Assembly (NCBI GenBank): GCA_029204225.1
Contig: CM055096.1
Span: forward strand, 66,438,370-66,502,369
Length of the DNA stretch: 64,000 nt
Direction: 5' to 3'
DNA from: Diphasiastrum complanatum
Taxonomy: Eukaryota > Streptophyta > Lycopodiopsida > Lycopodiales > Lycopodiaceae
The position numbers were made by a program, and so were the translations under genes. How positions within the stretch are numbered: the stretch's first letter is position 1; each line of letters starts with the position of its first letter. Below the pieces are notes generated by a model, which was not told where the DNA came from, did no database searches, and saw nothing but the letters and a program-made list of their open reading frames with translations. Below, piece by piece: positions 10,580-20,900 of the stretch.

Positions 10580-11880
10580 AGTATGGGTTAATCCATTGGG
10601 CCCCTTGTTGTTGTTCCTGGTCCTACTTCAATTTGTGCGGCTGCAACTCTGGGGAGGTTTGGTGCTTGATTTCCAACTCTTCTTTTACTGATCGTCCTGA
10701 TCTCAGATTCATTCATCAAAAAAGTCCAAGGTTAATGGATCTTGATGGAGGCAGAGAAATCAGCCTGGATATGTGAGGATCTGATCAGTTTTGATGGCTA
10801 TTAGTGTGCTTTTAGCTCCTTTTCGATGATTTTTTCTTCATTTCTCTTTGATCCTTGCTTTGATTGGCTTGAAATTTTTACAATAGTCAAATCTGAGACA
10901 TATCTTTCTATTAATCCTATTTGCAAAGGTTAATCCTGCGAGGGTTGTCTGTGCGAGAGTTTTTTTGTACTTTTTTGCAGTAAAAAATTCTAATGTCTAA
11001 TGGCATTTTTTATCACTTTTTAGCTTATAGATTCATCAATATTGAATATTAACTCTCGCAGACTTGATCACTGATGGAAAATGACTTTAAGGACTCAATG
11101 GACCATGCTACGAGGGTTCTCTTCTTTTGATGATTTTTCACTTTTTTCAGCACTTGGAACCTTCTTACAGTTCACTGGAACAAGATGAACTTTTGTAGAC
11201 TCGTTTGTGAGCTTATCTCAATGAGATCTAGCCACAAGAGGTCTAGCGAGAGAGAGTTGTCAGAAAAATTACAAAATATGCTATTTGTGAGGATTCTGAC
11301 TTCATTTTGGCTCTTTTGAAACTTGGAAACTCTCGTAAAAGTCTTTCTCTACAAAGCAACTCTCACAGACTTGTCTATGAGTTTTTCTCAATGAGATCTA
11401 GCTACAAGAGGTCTGGCGAAGGTTGTCGAGTAGTTTTGAATTTTTTTGGAATTTTACAAGGTTTTTTTTTGGATTTTTATGATTTTTTGAGTTTTTTTGG
11501 AAATCTGTTGGCAAGTAACTCTTGCAAGCTTCTATATAGGACTGGGACAATGTCCTCAGAATGCTGCCAGTAGTTTGAGAGTTCTTATCCACTAGATAGG
11601 AAGAAATAAAAATCTGATGGTTTTTGGCTCACTTTTTCTCTCCAAAATTACAGATTTCTCAATTTTTTGAGGTTTTTTGGTGAATGTGATAATATGTCAA
11701 GCTCTTAGAGGTTGTCTTAGGTCTCCACTACCTCCAAACACATCCTCCACTAGCTTCCAATTGATCAATCACAAAAAAAAAACAAGCAAAAGCCACTCTA
11801 AACTACCCCAAAACCACATAAAACACACCAAAACAGACTAAAAAATACTTAAAATGAAAATTAAACTACTTAATAGTAGT
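10580..11880 (-). other. non-coding leader of gypsy-1 with diverged repeats
   Basis: No coding signal. Two related blocks containing CAATGAGATCTAGC(C/T)ACAAGAGGTCT(A/G)GCGA occur at about 11218-11251 and 11390-11423, each near CTCGCAGACTTG/CTCACAGACTTG-type words. Such long leaders between PBS and gag are common in Tat/Athila-type elements. Confidence 0.55.
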
Positions 11881-11881
11881 C

Positions 11882-11901
11882 TATCCCTAGCAATGACGCC
11901 A
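11882..11901 (-). other. primer binding site of gypsy-1, tRNA-Asp type
   Basis: The minus strand reads TGGCGTCATTGCTAGGGATA, a decayed form of the TGGCGCCGTTGCCGGGGA-type PBS used by many plant Tat/Athila gypsy elements. It is one base from the LTR end at 11903. Confidence 0.65.
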
Positions 11902-11902
11902 C

Positions 11903-12690
11903 TGTTGGCTATAGCAATGGTGATGAGTAGCCCTCTGCCTATCAAAAGTGTTAGTTCCACTAGAATATGACTCTAACTATGGCTAGTTGCTTACTCTGGT
12001 TGCCTTCTAACACAAACTAAGACAAGCCCACACTAACTCTATCATCAAACTAACATTAACCACACCCCACATTCTTGGTAGAAGTGAAAGGAGAAAAGAG
12101 AGAGAGAGAGAGAGATTAGGGGGAGATGCTCATTAGCTAAATAGCAAGCATCAAATTGTAAAGCCTTAACTACTATAAACAATGAAATAACAATCAAAGG
12201 GAAATAGAAAACTTCAAACAAAAGAGCATTGGACACAATAGCAATAGCACATGAAGATGCTTGAGTACTCAAAATGGTAGAGTCTCCTTCTCTCAATTAG
12301 CATGGTAAATGGTGTACAAGTGGTGTCTTTTTATTCTTGGGGACTCCCTTGCCCCTTGGTTTTTTTTGGCTACTACAAGAAAGGGAGGATTGAAATCCTA
12401 ACCCTTCAAAAGAAACACACTTCAATCTATGGTGCACAAGGAAGTAACCCCACCCCCTACCACCATTTTGACTTTGACTACTAATTAGAACTTAACAAAA
12501 CTTATTTAACTTAAACTTTGGGCCCTTTTACATTATTTTAATTACATGGCCCAAGTCTAGTTTATTTAAAATACAATATTTTACAAGTGCTCATTGGGCT
12601 ATGGGCTTACGCATGCAGGATGCCACGTCCCTCACAACTTATATTCTACTTCTAGCTATTTTTATTTATTTACATAAAATACTCTCAACA
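11903..12690 (-). repeat. 5' LTR of gypsy-1
   Basis: About 788 bp bounded by TG (11903) and CA (12690) beside the tRNA-Asp-like PBS. It contains a GA run at 12096-12115. No second copy is present in the window, so the outer boundary is inferred from the TG/CA rule alone. Confidence 0.55.
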
Positions 12691-12699
12691 ATGGTTGTC

Positions 12700-13068
12700 C
12701 AATCTGGCGTGGCGCCTAGTTGGCTTCCAGTGTTCGTGACAAAGCTTTGAGTTGGTTAGGTCTGATGTAAGTCAGATGACTTGTTGTTAAGGGATGTTAC
12801 TCATTTGTAATGAAGCTTTGAGTTGGCTAAGTTTGATATAAGTCGAGCGGCTCACTTGGAGAGAAGTTACCCATGTCGGGGGACCCCCGATATGGCATGG
12901 CACTCAATGTTGGTTCCAAAACTTTAAGTTAGTTAAGACTGATCTTTGTTGGTGAGTAGGCTGCTTGTATGTCGAGTGGGTTTGGATGGCAAGTGTTGAA
13001 AGCCGGAAAGCTAAGTCGTGGTTCCTGACTCCCTTTGTGATGCCTGTGCTACATATGGTATCAGAGCC
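12700..13068 (+). repeat. LTR-like remnant ending in a tRNA-Met PBS
   Basis: 13056-13068 is TGGTATCAGAGCC, so the preceding sequence is probably the end of an LTR. It contains a degenerate repeat of about 71 bp: AAGCTTTGAGTTGG at 12742 and AAGCTTTGAGTTGG again at 12813, with a weaker third copy near 12920. No matching 3' LTR is seen. Confidence 0.5.
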
Positions 13069-13069
13069 G

Positions 13070-13586
13070 ACTGGCCAGTTAGCTATGCGAGTCTCATAGG
13101 AATGGCCATTTTTTGGGATTCATCAAGATAACTATTGTGCAAGGTGCTGCCTACGGTGTTTTTAGCACTAATTTTGCTTTTGAAACCTCTAAGCTTAGCT
13201 TCTTAAGATTTTAGGAAATATTTTATTTATAAATTGATACTTATAGTTTAATTCAAATTTTCATTTGAATAAAACTATTATAAGATGTGCAACTCATGTT
13301 TTAACCTTCTGTTTTAAAAAGAAGAAGAAGAGAGAAATCTGGTAGTGCAGACTTGTACGGACCTGTTGTCCCCTTGATAGGTTTGATAACTCGATCTCGT
13401 ACGGACCTGCTGTCAGCTTGTCTGGCTCGTACGGGGTGAAAAAAAAGGGGGGGGGGGGGAGGGGGTATTTATTACTCTCTCCTAAAGATGTTTGGGTGCA
13501 ACCATACCTTGTAAAAAGGGTGGGTAAGATGAGGTATGTTGTACATTTCCTCTCTCTTTCAAGCCCTCTTTTCATGCCATGATTGA
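13070..13586. other. no gene seen; short repeats and G-run
   Basis: Contains three copies of a TCGTACGGACCTG-like word (about 13353, 13400, 13430) and a purine run with 12 or more G at 13448-13466. The open frame on the minus strand (13294-13575) has no recognisable motif. It may be LTR sequence belonging to the copia RNase H fragment on its right. Confidence 0.45.
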
Positions 13587-14011
13587 TTATTGTACTTTTT
13601 TCTTTTGGTGTGAGGGAGAGAGTAGATCTTCCTGGCCCTCCTCCTCTTTGTTTAAGAAAATAGATCGCTTCATGAGTAGATCTGCAATCATGTCTTCAGA
13701 CTTTATGTACTGGACTTGGAGCTCTCCTTTCAAGATCAAATCTCGAATGTGATGGTACTTCAGAGGTATGTGTTTTGTCTTTGAATGGAAGACATGATCT
13801 TGGGACATATATATGACACTTTGAGAATCCATCATCATCGTGCATGGTTCTCCTTGTGGTATGCCAATTGCCTCCAACATCATCTGCAACCAATTTACCT
13901 CATTCGCCACCGTTGAAGCTGCGACATATTCAGCCTCGCATGAGGATTGAGCTACCAAAGTTTGCTTTTTGCATATCCAGCTAATTGTTGCTCCGCACGC
14001 TATTGAACATC
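13587..14011 (-). pseudogene. copia RNase H fragment
   Basis: The minus strand reads ISWICKKQTLVAQSSCEAEYVAAS, then MMMDSQSVIYMSQDHVFHSKT, then KHIPLKYHHIRD and EDMIADLL: the copia RNase H domain with its catalytic EAEY and DSQS residues. The upstream part is cut at 14011, where the LTR at 14012-14751 begins, so that element inserted into this copia copy. It differs from copia-1, -2 and -3, indicating another family. The rest of the element is not found in the window. Confidence 0.85.
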
Positions 14012-14751
14012 TGTAGGAAAAATAGTAATTATTCTTCCACAGAGAACACGATGCAATTTTGAATAAATCAAACTAATATCAGTGTATTCAATCCTGATTT
14101 ATCTGATCTATGTACTAATAGAACAGTATGCATGCAAAAATTATATGTGGAAGTGAGAGACACCTTAAAACTATCTAGACAATAAGAAACTATTGATCAA
14201 AAACAAATTTTTATAACTTTGAATCTGATTCATCAATATACATCTCTTGTTGTCTTATCTCGCTGTTATGTCTCTGATTGAGTGAGTGTGTTACAACAAG
14301 TAGTGCATATGTATTTATATTGCTACTAGACAGGTCCTTTGGCCTTTTATTTATAGGTCTTTTGGCCTTTCAATGCTATAATAGTAGATATCTAACTGTT
14401 ACGGTTGATATTCAAATAGATGCTCTGTTTCCAGATTCGAATAAAATCTGTTCGCGAATAATTCGCGACAATTCATCTCTTCGTCTTGGCTTTGTGTTTC
14501 ACGAATTGTTCGCGACACTTGTCTCTTTGCGACATTTTCTTCTTTCACGAATTGTTCACGACAGATGACAATTCTTGAGCTTGAAAAAGAAATCTAGAAT
14601 ATTTTGCAAACTGTTCAAGATAGTTTTGCAACAGGTGAGCTTGAAGAACAGTCCAAAAGATTTCGTGAATTGTTTGCAACAGTCGAACATCATAGGGCCA
14701 GTCTACCATATTAGGACTATTTCATGTCCTTAACAAAATATGGCCATAACA
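14012..14751 (-). repeat. 3' LTR of an unidentified LTR element (minus), 740 bp
   Basis: Bounded by TG (14012) and CA (14751). Read on the minus strand it starts TGTTATGGCC directly after a polypurine tract (AAGGGAGGAAGAA, 14752-14764). It interrupts a copia RNase H domain, with ACATC at its left flank. The left part holds several TTCGCGA and GCGACA words at 14450-14560. Confidence 0.7.
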
Positions 14752-16000
14752 TTCTTCCTCCCTTAAACAGGGTCTATCTGCAGAACGAGAAAGAGAAGAC
14801 ATGAAATTAATTCTTAAGCTTTCAACTGATCCTTAGTCTTGATCTTTCCATTTGAATAAGTACTAAAAAATGCAACAATTCTTCAATTGCTTGCCTCTAT
14901 ACAAGAGTACTAACTCAAAATCCACTAAGCTATAAATCTTTCAATTAGGTTGATGTTCTCCAAATAAAGGTTCATCACCTTCATGCAATTCCAAATACAT
15001 GAACCATTGGGTGAATTGATTTTTTATTTCTGAAATCGATTCCAAAAGCTAAAGAAAATTCATTTTTATGATAGTCTAAATTCTATTCACAATTTCTTGT
15101 AGATAATAGTGCTTCTTGGTAAGTTTTTTTTTTAAATATCCAAATATTCTAAAATATAACAATTCAATCAATCCAAATCTCTAGGAGATCCATCGAGTCT
15201 CAGACAATTATAACTCAATCGAGAGTATTGTAGTTACTCTGAGTTAATAGCCTCATTTCTAGTATCACATGTAAGAAATCAACAATCCATCTAAATCTCA
15301 ATAGATTTAACTGTTTCCTATAAGTCCAGAGATATAGATTGAACTTGTACACAAACACTTATAGACTACAATCTGTAGTAGAATACAATCCACTAAGGTA
15401 AGCAAAATTCTCTATAAGCAAAAACAATTTACTTAACAAGAAATGTCGGTGAGATACATAGGACTCAAAAGAATACTAGAGTAAAGAGATTTAGATTTTC
15501 AAAATACTAATATGAAATCTCAACTCAACTAATAGATGAGAAATTTTTTGACATACTTAAGAATCAACACACTTCTTGATTGTCCACAGATTAAGTATCC
15601 ATTTATGATCCGTCAATTATAAATAATTAGATTTTTATGATTTGTCAATCATAATTCTTTGGAATCTCAAAACATACTTAATTTCTAAAAAATACTGGAG
15701 TTTATGTCTAATACACAACTAAGAAAATATAAGAATCATTTCAAAATATTTTTCACTAGAAAAATACTAGATTTTAACAATATTCTCCAAACTGGATTCT
15801 TAACTAAAACATGAGCTATTCAAATTCTGAAACCATCAAGTAATCAAAGACAGAAAGCATATCAAATTGGTATTAATAACTATCTTTAACCACCAAAACT
15901 TCAAACTATTGTCTAGAATTGAATTCTAGATATCCAAGATTCCGCTAAATTTCTTGAAAATTTGGTTGTCTCATAAAATTGAACTTATACCTGGTTCAAT
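14752..16000 (-). other. AT-rich non-coding interior next to the 14012-14751 LTR
   Basis: Starts with the polypurine tract and continues as AT-rich sequence without any protein match on either strand. If it belongs to the LTR, the element may be of the large non-autonomous (LARD-like) kind. Its 5' LTR is not visible, because gypsy-2 coding sequence begins at about 16008. Confidence 0.45.
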
Positions 16001-16029
16001 TCCGACGCACAACATCCTTATTGGATGAG

Positions 16030-16793
16030 TGCATTGGAAGAGGCTGAGGTAAATAGGCAATTACATGATTACCTGAAGAAGGGGTGGGTACAACCTAGTA
16101 AATCTCCTTGGGCATCACCAATGGTTCTGGTGGCCAAGAAAGATGGGACTATAAGGTTTTGCATAAATTATAAGAAATTGACCAAGGTAACTATTACTAA
16201 ATAGATAGTTAGTGCCGCGGATGGATGACCTAATAGATTATCTTGTGGTGCTAAGTACTTTACCAAGATAGATCTAAGGTCGGGATACTATCAGATATGC
16301 ATTAGGGCAGAAGATATACCAAGAACGGGTTTTTGAACTTGCTTTGGACACTACGAATTTTTGGTGTTGCCTTTTGGTCTAACTAATGCACTGACAACTT
16401 TCCAACAAATGATGAACGATGTCTGGGTCATATTTGGGAAGATTCATAGTGGTATTCTTAGATGATATCTTAGTGTTCAGTAAGACTTTTGTGGAACATA
16501 AAGAGCATCTTAGAATTGTCCTGGACATCCTAAGAAGGGAAAAGCTCTTTGCCAAAGAGTGTAAGTGTGACTTTTTTGCTAAGGAATTGTCCTACTTGGG
16601 GCATAAGATTTCCAAACGAGGTGTGGAGATCGAGCCTGATTATATCCAGAAGGTTATTGATTGGCCTATTCTTACCACAGTTCGGGAAATCAAGTCTTTC
16701 TTGGGGTTTGTAGGATTTTTCCGTCGGCATATACTCCAATTTGCTCGATTGGCATTTCCTCTTACCCAGGCCTTGAAAGCTATAAGAAGCTAA
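16030..16793 (+). pseudogene. gypsy-2 reverse transcriptase, broken
   Basis: The first part (about 16035-16410) reads [54 protein letters not shown] and [16 protein letters not shown], with in-frame stops and frame changes. From 16419 the frame is open: [15 protein letters not shown] (the FLDD catalytic box), EHLRIVLDILRREKLFAKECKC, ELSYLGHKISKRGVEI and IKSFLGFVGFFRRHI. This is the standard RVT_1 block order of Ty3/gypsy. The likely polymerase active-site aspartates remain, but stops near 16200 and 16335 prevent a full product. Confidence 0.9.
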
Positions 16794-16799
16794 GCCGAA

Positions 16800-17207
16800 G
16801 GGCTAAGAGTCCACAAGTGTAGTGGACGGAGGATGTGAATAATTGTTTTGAGTTGCTTAAGAAAAGTGTTACTTCAGCACCAATAGTAATCATTGGCGAT
16901 CCTAATAAGACTTTTGTGGGTAGGACCGATGCCAATGATTATGCTATTGGAGCTGTTTTGATGCAGGATGGACATCATGTTGCTTATGAAAACAAGAAAC
17001 TGAATTCTGCTCAATCTAGGTATTGTACCTATGAGAAGGATTTGTTTGCAATTGTTCATGCCTTAAAAATTTGGCAACATTATTTGTATGGAGCCAAATT
17101 TGAGGTTTTGACGGATCAACATACTCTTCGATATTTTTATAATGCTATAGATTTAAAAGGGAGACAAGCGAGATGGGCTGAGCTGATGCAAATCATTGAA
17201 TTTTCTA
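16800..17207 (+). pseudogene. gypsy-2 RNase H, 3' end replaced by inverted copy
   Basis: FELLKKSVTSAPIVIIGDP and VGRTDANDYAIGAVLMQDG are followed by QSRYCTYEKDLFAIVHALKI, IWQHYLYGAKFEVLTDQHTL and RQARWAELMQIIEFSI. The TDAN aspartate, the YEKDL glutamate and the DQHTL aspartate match gypsy RNase H. The normal continuation after the QIIEF block is lost. Exactly at 17208 the sequence changes to a reverse-complement copy of the downstream integrase-proximal segment, which brings a stop at 17288. Confidence 0.88.
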
Positions 17208-17422
17208 TACTTGTTGCCAATACTTTCCAAAAAAAGGATCAGACTCATATAGTTCTTGGAGAGACTGAAACAACCCCGGTTCTATGATAGTAGCGCATAA
17301 CTGATTAATAATTTATGATTATTAATCAGTTATGCGCTACTATCATAGAACCGGGGTTGTTTCAGTCTCTCCAAGAACTATATGAGTCTGATCCTTTTTT
17401 TGGAAAGTATTGGCAACAAGTA
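17208..17422. repeat. perfect 105-bp inverted repeat with 5-nt loop
   Basis: Arms 17208-17312 and 17318-17422 are exact reverse complements by base-by-base comparison, separated by TTATG. The right arm is in frame with the downstream integrase linker, so it is the original and the left arm is the inverted copy. Confidence 0.95.
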
Positions 17423-17628
17423 CTTTCTAGGGTCGATTCAAGTATGCAAGATTCCTCGAATCAAGAAAAGACTGAAATGGTTTTTGCTATTCGAAACATG
17501 ATTTTGTTTCGTAAAGACAAGGTGTGTGTACTGGAGAATGACATAGTAAGGGCCCAAATCTTGCATGAGTGTCATGATAGTCCATGCGCAGGACATCCGG
17601 GTATACAAAGAGCACCTGACTTAGTTTG
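17315..17628 (+). pseudogene. gypsy-2 integrase N-terminal region, truncated
   Basis: The open frame reads INQLCATIIEPGLFQSLQEL, SDPFFGKYWQQVL and ILHECHDSPCAGHPGIQRA, the linker and first histidines of the HHCC zinc-binding region of gypsy integrases. It stops at 17627-17629, where copia-2 LTR sequence takes over. The core with the DDE residues is missing. Confidence 0.85.
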
Positions 17629-17629
17629 A

Positions 17630-18700
17630 CGAACAAAACACAACTGTCTGCATAAATACAAGTGAATTTCCACAGGCGAGAAAGGCAAAAAAGACGACAC
17701 TGCTCTACAAATGCCAAAGGCGCCCTTCACGATTTAAAGTACCCTGTAAATCAGTTTTAAGGCATTTGTCTGAGTGTCGCGTTTTTTGCATCTTCATCGA
17801 CATTCACTTTAGCGGAGGAGGCTAACGTCATGGCCTTCTCATGCTCATCCCATGCAACTATGCAATCAGATAACGACAGTAGCCACCCACGATCTTCCAC
17901 AAACAACACATCCACTTTGTACTTTCTTCATCTGCACACCACCTGTAAAAATTAAGTATATATATTGAATACCATCTGCGTATTCATATACCATAAGTGA
18001 GAAACAAGCATCAAGTGTATGAAGCAATACACTGCATCAGAAACTTATCAAAGATAGATGAAGTAGATGTTTTTGCACATCGATTCTTTGTATTGTCAGT
18101 TATAAGCTTATCACTTTTACAGATTGGATTAGCTTTGTAAAGCACGCGGTTTTCTCCGCTATTGTCTTGTGCTCACCTGCATTATTGACCTGTATATTTT
18201 TCTATACTTAATTTGATTACAGCTTTGTAATTCTGCGTTCAGATTTGTGTCACTATTGCCATGCTTTTCTACATTTGGTCTAACTTTCTTATTGCTTAAT
18301 CTAGTAGTCTGTTATTTACAAATTATTATTAGTCTAGCTATTCGCGACTAGTATTTAGTCTTGTCTTTCGCGACTGATTATCAGTCGAGCTTAGTCTAGC
18401 TCTTCGCGAATAATTTGCGACTAATAATTTGTCTAGCTGTTTGAAACAAATTATCTTTCTGATGTTTTGTTGCTTAATGTTTGGCTACATAATCAAATCG
18501 AACGTGATTTCTTTCACTATTGTTTTGTTTGTCTCTGATAGGTGTAATCATGCTTAAGGAAAGAGTGAAACATAGCTTATTCTGCTACGCACGAATACTT
18601 TCCATTCGAGTTCATTTTTTTTTCAAGTTTCAAATTCGCTTCTTTTCGTGTTTGTTTCTTTTTGAGCTATTTGCGTTTCTCACATCTCTCTTTCCCAACA
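17630..18700 (+). repeat. 5' LTR of copia-2 (5' end truncated)
   Basis: Ends in CCCAACA at 18700 directly before the PBS. It shares blocks with the reverse complement of 34733-35919, for example CAGCCACCCACGATCT-like sequence at 17879-17900 and the TTCGCGAC/GCGAATAATT cluster at 18340-18430. Compared with that copy, about the first 60 bp are missing, so the boundary with gypsy-2 is a deletion junction and not a clean insertion. Confidence 0.78.
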
Positions 18701-18712
18701 TGCTATCAGAGC
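18701..18712 (+). other. primer binding site of copia-2
   Basis: TGCTATCAGAGC, one mismatch to the tRNA-Met PBS, immediately after the LTR end. Confidence 0.75.
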
Positions 18713-18856
18713 TAATTTCTGTAGCCTGATAAGCTTCCACATTAACAAGACTCTACTAGCCGATAGAGTGATTGTCTTCTTGTTCTGTAATTCAGCACCA
18801 TACTTTCATACTTACGTCACTGATAGTTATTCCTATCACCTAGACTAATCTTCCAC

Positions 18857-19640
18857 ATGGATTTCCAAGGGAAAGCCAGTCCTATCATGGACAAGCTTGA
18901 TGGATCCAATTACCATTTGTGAAAATTTAAGATGAAAACGGTGCTAATGGCTAAAGAATTGTATGACGTTGTTACAGAGGCAGAAGGGAAACCCAAAGCT
19001 GACGACGTTGCAATCGCTAGATGAAAGCTGAAGGATGGCAAAGCGTTCGTGCTGATCATCCTAAACATTTCGGATACTCAGATTGGCCATGTATATGAAG
19101 CCTAGACATCCAAAGAAGTCTAGGACATCTTGAGCACATTATACGAAGTGCGAGATATAGCTTCCAAGCTACATCTCAGGAAGAAATTTTACTCCCTCAA
19201 GATTGCGAATGGTGATTCCCTGCAGAATCACATCAATCAATTCAAATACCTACTGAAGCAAATGGCCACTGTCGGATCTGTCATAGACGATCAAGATGCA
19301 ATATGCAACTGCTTACAAGATTGCCAAGCTCATATAACAGTTGGGTGATGACCATCACGACACATCCAAAACTAACTCTTTCAAGAGTCATTACATTGTT
19401 GTTGCAGAAAGACACGCGGAGGAATGAAGCCTCTAATTCCTCAGTTGATTCTCATGCTTTGTACACCAACAAGAGCATGACTAAGCAGAAGAAGAAGAAA
19501 GACCAAGACCAGAAACCAGCACAGTACAAAGAACAGTTGAATTCACAAACAAAGAAGAAGCTGTTCTGCAGATACTTCAAATGAAACAACCACAAAATGC
19601 AAGACTGTCGGATGCCGCAAGCAAAGAACAGCAGCAAGGG
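18857..19640 (+). pseudogene. copia-2 gag, multiple stops
   Basis: Start chosen at ATG 18857 (MDFQGKASPIMDKLDGSNYH). UBN2 blocks follow: KFKMKTVLMAKELYDVV, ISDTQIGHVYEA, STLYEVRDIASKLHLRKKFY and SLQNHINQFKYLLKQM. At least four stops replace tryptophan codons (TGG to TGA or TAG) and one frameshift lies near 19300. The zinc knuckle is damaged: the second cysteine is phenylalanine and a stop follows it (CRYFK-stop-NNHKMQDC). It is related to copia-1 gag but clearly diverged from it. Confidence 0.85.
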
Positions 19641-19739
19641 GCAGTCAAATCAAGCAACAAATGCAGCTACAGAAGCTCCACAGCCTATTCAAGAGATGGA
19701 TCACGATGCCTTCATGACCAGCCATCAAGGAGCATCCAG

Positions 19740-20316
19740 CGACAGTTCCTGGTTTCTAGATTCCGGTGTCACTTAGCATATGACTAGTCTCATTCGTTGT
19801 TTCGAGTCCTATACACCCTACAGTATCAACAAATATGTTCACCTTGGTGATAATAGCACACAAGCTATTAAAGGTGAAGGTATTGTAAGATTAAAATTTG
19901 CAAATGATCAGTCTAAGCTACTTTAAGTTTTGTATGTACCCAATTTATCTACAAATCTGCACTTTGTAAGCAAAATCACAGATCTAGGACATAGAGTAGA
20001 ATTCGAATGTGATCAGTGCAAAGTAGTTGATAGGACATGCAAGATCCTAGCACTCGAAAAGAGGCATGGATACTTATATAGATTAAATCATTGCTTTTCT
20101 ACCTCTAGTCAGGTGCTCAATACTTCTATTCGTGCAAATAAAAGTTTACTTTGGCATTATAGACTTGGTCACTTGAATCATGCTGTTGTACAACAAATGT
20201 CTAGACATTCTATTGTTCTTGATCTAGACTATCCTTGTGATAAAGTCGAGTTACTTGTCTGTCAAGATTGTCTAGTTGGTAAACAGACTAGAAAACCATT
20301 TAGATCAAGCCGTTAG
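19740..20316 (+). pseudogene. copia-2 protease and GAG-pre-integrase
   Basis: The protease active-site region reads SWFLDSGVT then a stop (CAG to TAG) and HMT, so the DSG triad is visible. The linker YVPNLSTNLHFVSKITDLGH follows. From 19930 the frame is open through WHYRLGHLNHAVVQQMSRHS and LLVCQDCLVGKQTRKPF, the GAG-pre-integrase zinc region. Confidence 0.85.
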
Positions 20317-20900
20317 CATACTGCTAGAGGATTGTTAGACATTGTGCATTTAGACATTTGTGGCCCGATGAAAAATCCTTCGCAGAAGGATGCAAAGTAT
20401 TTTATAACTTTTATTGATGAATTTTCCAGAAGGACTATGGTGTATTTTATCAAGAAGAAATCAAAAGCCTTCAATTGCTTCAGAATCTTCAAGGAGCGTG
20501 CAGAAAAAGAGACTGGAAGGATGATCAAGGCCTTAAGGTCAGACAATGGTGGAGAGTACATCTCTATTGATTTTAAGGAGTATTGCCAGAGCCAAGGCAT
20601 TGAGCAGCAATTCATCACTCCTTACAATCCTCAGTCTAATGGCTTAGCCAAGAGAAAGAATCGTACTATGGTTGAATCAGCTAAATGTATGCTAGCGAAT
20701 GCATCGCTGCCCAAGAGTTTATGGGCCGAAGCCGTCTCCACTGCAGCTTATGTCTAGAACAGATGTTCGACCAAGGCCCTCTCAGGCAAGACACCCCATG
20801 AGGTGTGGGCATGCTCTAAGCCTTCTGTGAAGAACCTAAGAGTGTTTGGATGCGTTGCCCACGTGCAGATCTTGAGACACGAGGAAGAAATTTGACTTCC
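20317..20900 (+). pseudogene. copia-2 integrase core with Glu-to-Lys change
   Basis: LDIVHLDICGPM, FITFIDEFSRRTMVYF and ALRSDNGGEYIS give the two catalytic aspartates. The third site reads SNGLAKRKNRTM, where copia integrases have AERKN, so the catalytic glutamate is lysine. The codon context is GCC AAG against the expected GCC GAG, that is a CpG to CpA change. The tail (LPKSLWAEAVSTAAYV, then a stop from CAG) continues to LRVFGCVAHVQI at about 20870. Confidence 0.87.

Larger units (their letters stand above)
5628..12690 (-). mobile_element. gypsy-1: decayed Ty3/gypsy element (Tat/Athila-like by PBS)
   Basis: On the minus strand an LTR (11903-12690) is followed by a tRNA-Asp-like PBS, a long non-coding leader, gag with several zinc knuckles, then RNase H and integrase in gypsy order. 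RT and protease are not visible; the interval where they should be holds a TRIM insertion and unassigned sequence. The 3' end is lost where copia-1 begins. Assigning both halves to one element is an inference from strand, order and lack of another boundary. Confidence 0.6.
16008..17628 (+). mobile_element. gypsy-2: pol fragment of a Ty3/gypsy (chromovirus-like) element
   Basis: Plus-strand RT, RNase H and the start of integrase follow in gypsy order, but there are no LTRs, gag or protease. The left side meets AT-rich non-coding DNA and the right side is cut by the copia-2 LTR at about 17630. Between RNase H and integrase lies a perfect inverted repeat. Confidence 0.85.
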
